Part shown: one piece after another, positions 35,534 to 36,161 of the stretch
How the letters are laid out: every line of letters begins with the position of its first letter
How positions within the stretch are numbered: the stretch's first letter is position 1
NCBI GenBank assembly: GCA_001313365.1
Contig: BBFS01000045.1
Span: forward strand, 1-36,161
Length of the DNA: 36,161 nt
Reading direction: 5' to 3'
DNA from: Paenarthrobacter nitroguajacolicus JCM 14115
GTDB lineage: Bacteria; Actinomycetota; Actinomycetes; Actinomycetales; Micrococcaceae
Notes under the pieces: model-generated
The model's input: the letters and a program-made list of their open reading frames with translations, nothing else
Told to the model about the DNA's origin: nothing
The model's database searches: none
Translations under genes and position numbers: made by a program

Positions 35534-36128
35534 ATGTCAACATCCAGGCTCGGGGCCAGTACGCCAAGGGCGCCGAACGCCGCGAACAAATCATCCAGAC
35601 AGCTACAGATGTCTTTGCCACGGAGGGCTTCGAAGGCACGGCCCTCAAGCACGTCGCCGAACTGGTGGGCGTCAAGGAAGCCACTCTGTTCCACTATTTC
35701 AAGGGCAAACAGGAACTGCTGACCGCAGTCCTGGCCGAACGGGATCGACGGTCACTCGCAGTTGGTGGCGAATCCGAGGTGGGGGTTGAGCCTCATGCCG
35801 GGCATCGCCGAGCGCAACGAGCGTGAGCCCGGCCTGACCACGCTTTACGCGGTGGCCTCCGCCACGGCCAACGATCCCGGGCATGCCTCCCACATGTACT
35901 TCAAAGAGCGCTACGAAACAGTAGTGCGGGACTCGCCGTGGACATTGAGCGGCGACAGAAGGCAGGCGAGGTACGGACCGACGTCGGGGCTGAAGCGCTC
36001 GCGAGGCTGGTGGTGGCCGCTTTCGATGGCTTGCAGTTGCAGTGGCTCTACGACAAATCCGTGGATATGCAGAGGGACTGACTCAACTGGTGGAAGTCCT
36101 GCTGGCACCGACTCACCCAACTAAGTAG
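35534..36128 (+). CDS. TetR-family transcriptional regulator, frameshifted
   Basis: ATG 35534 to TAG 36126-36128. The helix-turn-helix is seen in REQIIQTATDVFATEGFEG, TALKHVAELVGVKEATLFHYF and KGKQELLTAVL. The C-terminal ligand domain ends with ARLVVAAFDGLQLQWLYDKS. The frame shifts near 35550 (G4 run), near 35780-35790, near 35935 and near 36072. The repaired length is about 196 residues. The long stretch of basic and Asp/Glu residues is normal for the family. It is divergent from the MFS-GH3 operon and surely controls it, with twin operators between, most likely as a repressor released by a glucoside. Confidence 0.82.
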
Positions 36129-36135
36129 CAGTTAA

Positions 36136-36161
36136 GGCCGTTCTGAGAGCTCAGAACGGCC
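36136..36161 (+). terminator. Hairpin after TetR gene (cut by window end)
   Basis: GGCCGTTCTGAG (36136-36147) pairs with CTCAGAACGGCC (36150-36161) around AG, 12 bp. The window ends at the last paired base, so a T run cannot be checked. It lies 7 bases after the stop. Confidence 0.7.

Noticed and set aside
1..36161. Phase-variable G/C tracts controlling gene expression
   Set aside because: Phase variation affects a few surface genes. Here the runs occur in purine synthesis, transport and regulators at once, and many add whole codons inside conserved motifs.
1..36161. CRISPR arrays, tRNA or rRNA genes, insertion sequences
   Set aside because: No regularly spaced repeats, cloverleaf or rRNA signature, transposase motif or terminal inverted repeats were seen in any part of the window.

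Overview
The window looks like chromosomal DNA of a high-GC actinomycete of the Micrococcaceae (Arthrobacter/Paenarthrobacter-like). This rests on actinobacterial families (DUF4193, NgcE-type sugar binding protein, SSI-type protease inhibitors, an OhrR/MarR-like regulator, a purS-purQ-purL order), high G+C third positions and GTG starts. No rRNA, tRNA, CRISPR array, insertion sequence or prophage gene was seen. The genus is inferred from memory of protein families, not from a search.

The most important property of this sequence is technical. By hand I count roughly ninety runs of six or more G or C, most exactly seven long. They break or lengthen most of the longer genes, including the purine genes purL, purQ and purS. 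Many runs add one Gly or Pro codon at conserved positions; others shift frame, and separate single-base losses occur in short G/C runs. I read these as sequencing or assembly errors. Frameshifted genes are therefore annotated as one CDS over their full span, with breaks noted.

Layout. 1-2950: end of a proline-rich protein, a CoA-binding protein, a polysaccharide deacetylase lipoprotein, a MmcQ/YjbR protein and a TPR protein. 2963-6983: an ngcEFG-like ABC importer operon for N-acetylglucosamine or chitobiose behind a 9-bp inverted repeat, then a small antibiotic-biosynthesis-monooxygenase-type protein. 7030-12285 (minus): a compact six-gene operon (MHS permease, nitrilase-type hydrolase, DUF2848, HpaB-like flavin monooxygenase, cupin, flavin reductase) divergent from a GntR/FCD regulator; this is probably a catabolic pathway for a nitrogen-containing ring and is the best candidate for an undescribed system. 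13111-16679: DUF503, then a membrane diguanylate cyclase overlapping a GGDEF-EAL protein.

16732-20093 (minus): purS-purQ-purL. 20375-23165: small proteins (one DUF1540), a manganese catalase and a 2-hydroxyacid dehydrogenase. 23426-29120: a secreted subtilisin-like protease followed by a DUF4190-like membrane protein and two SSI-type protease inhibitor genes flanking a protein often named 3-methyladenine DNA glycosylase. 29200-31422: an OhrR-like MarR regulator with its operator, two related small proteins, a LapA-type membrane protein and DUF4193. 31603-36128: a GH3 beta-glucosidase and an MFS sugar permease, divergent from a TetR regulator with two matched operators.

Taken together the window shows polymer and sugar scavenging (chitin oligomers, beta-glucosides, protein), aromatic or heterocycle use, oxidative stress defence and c-di-GMP signalling around a core purine locus.
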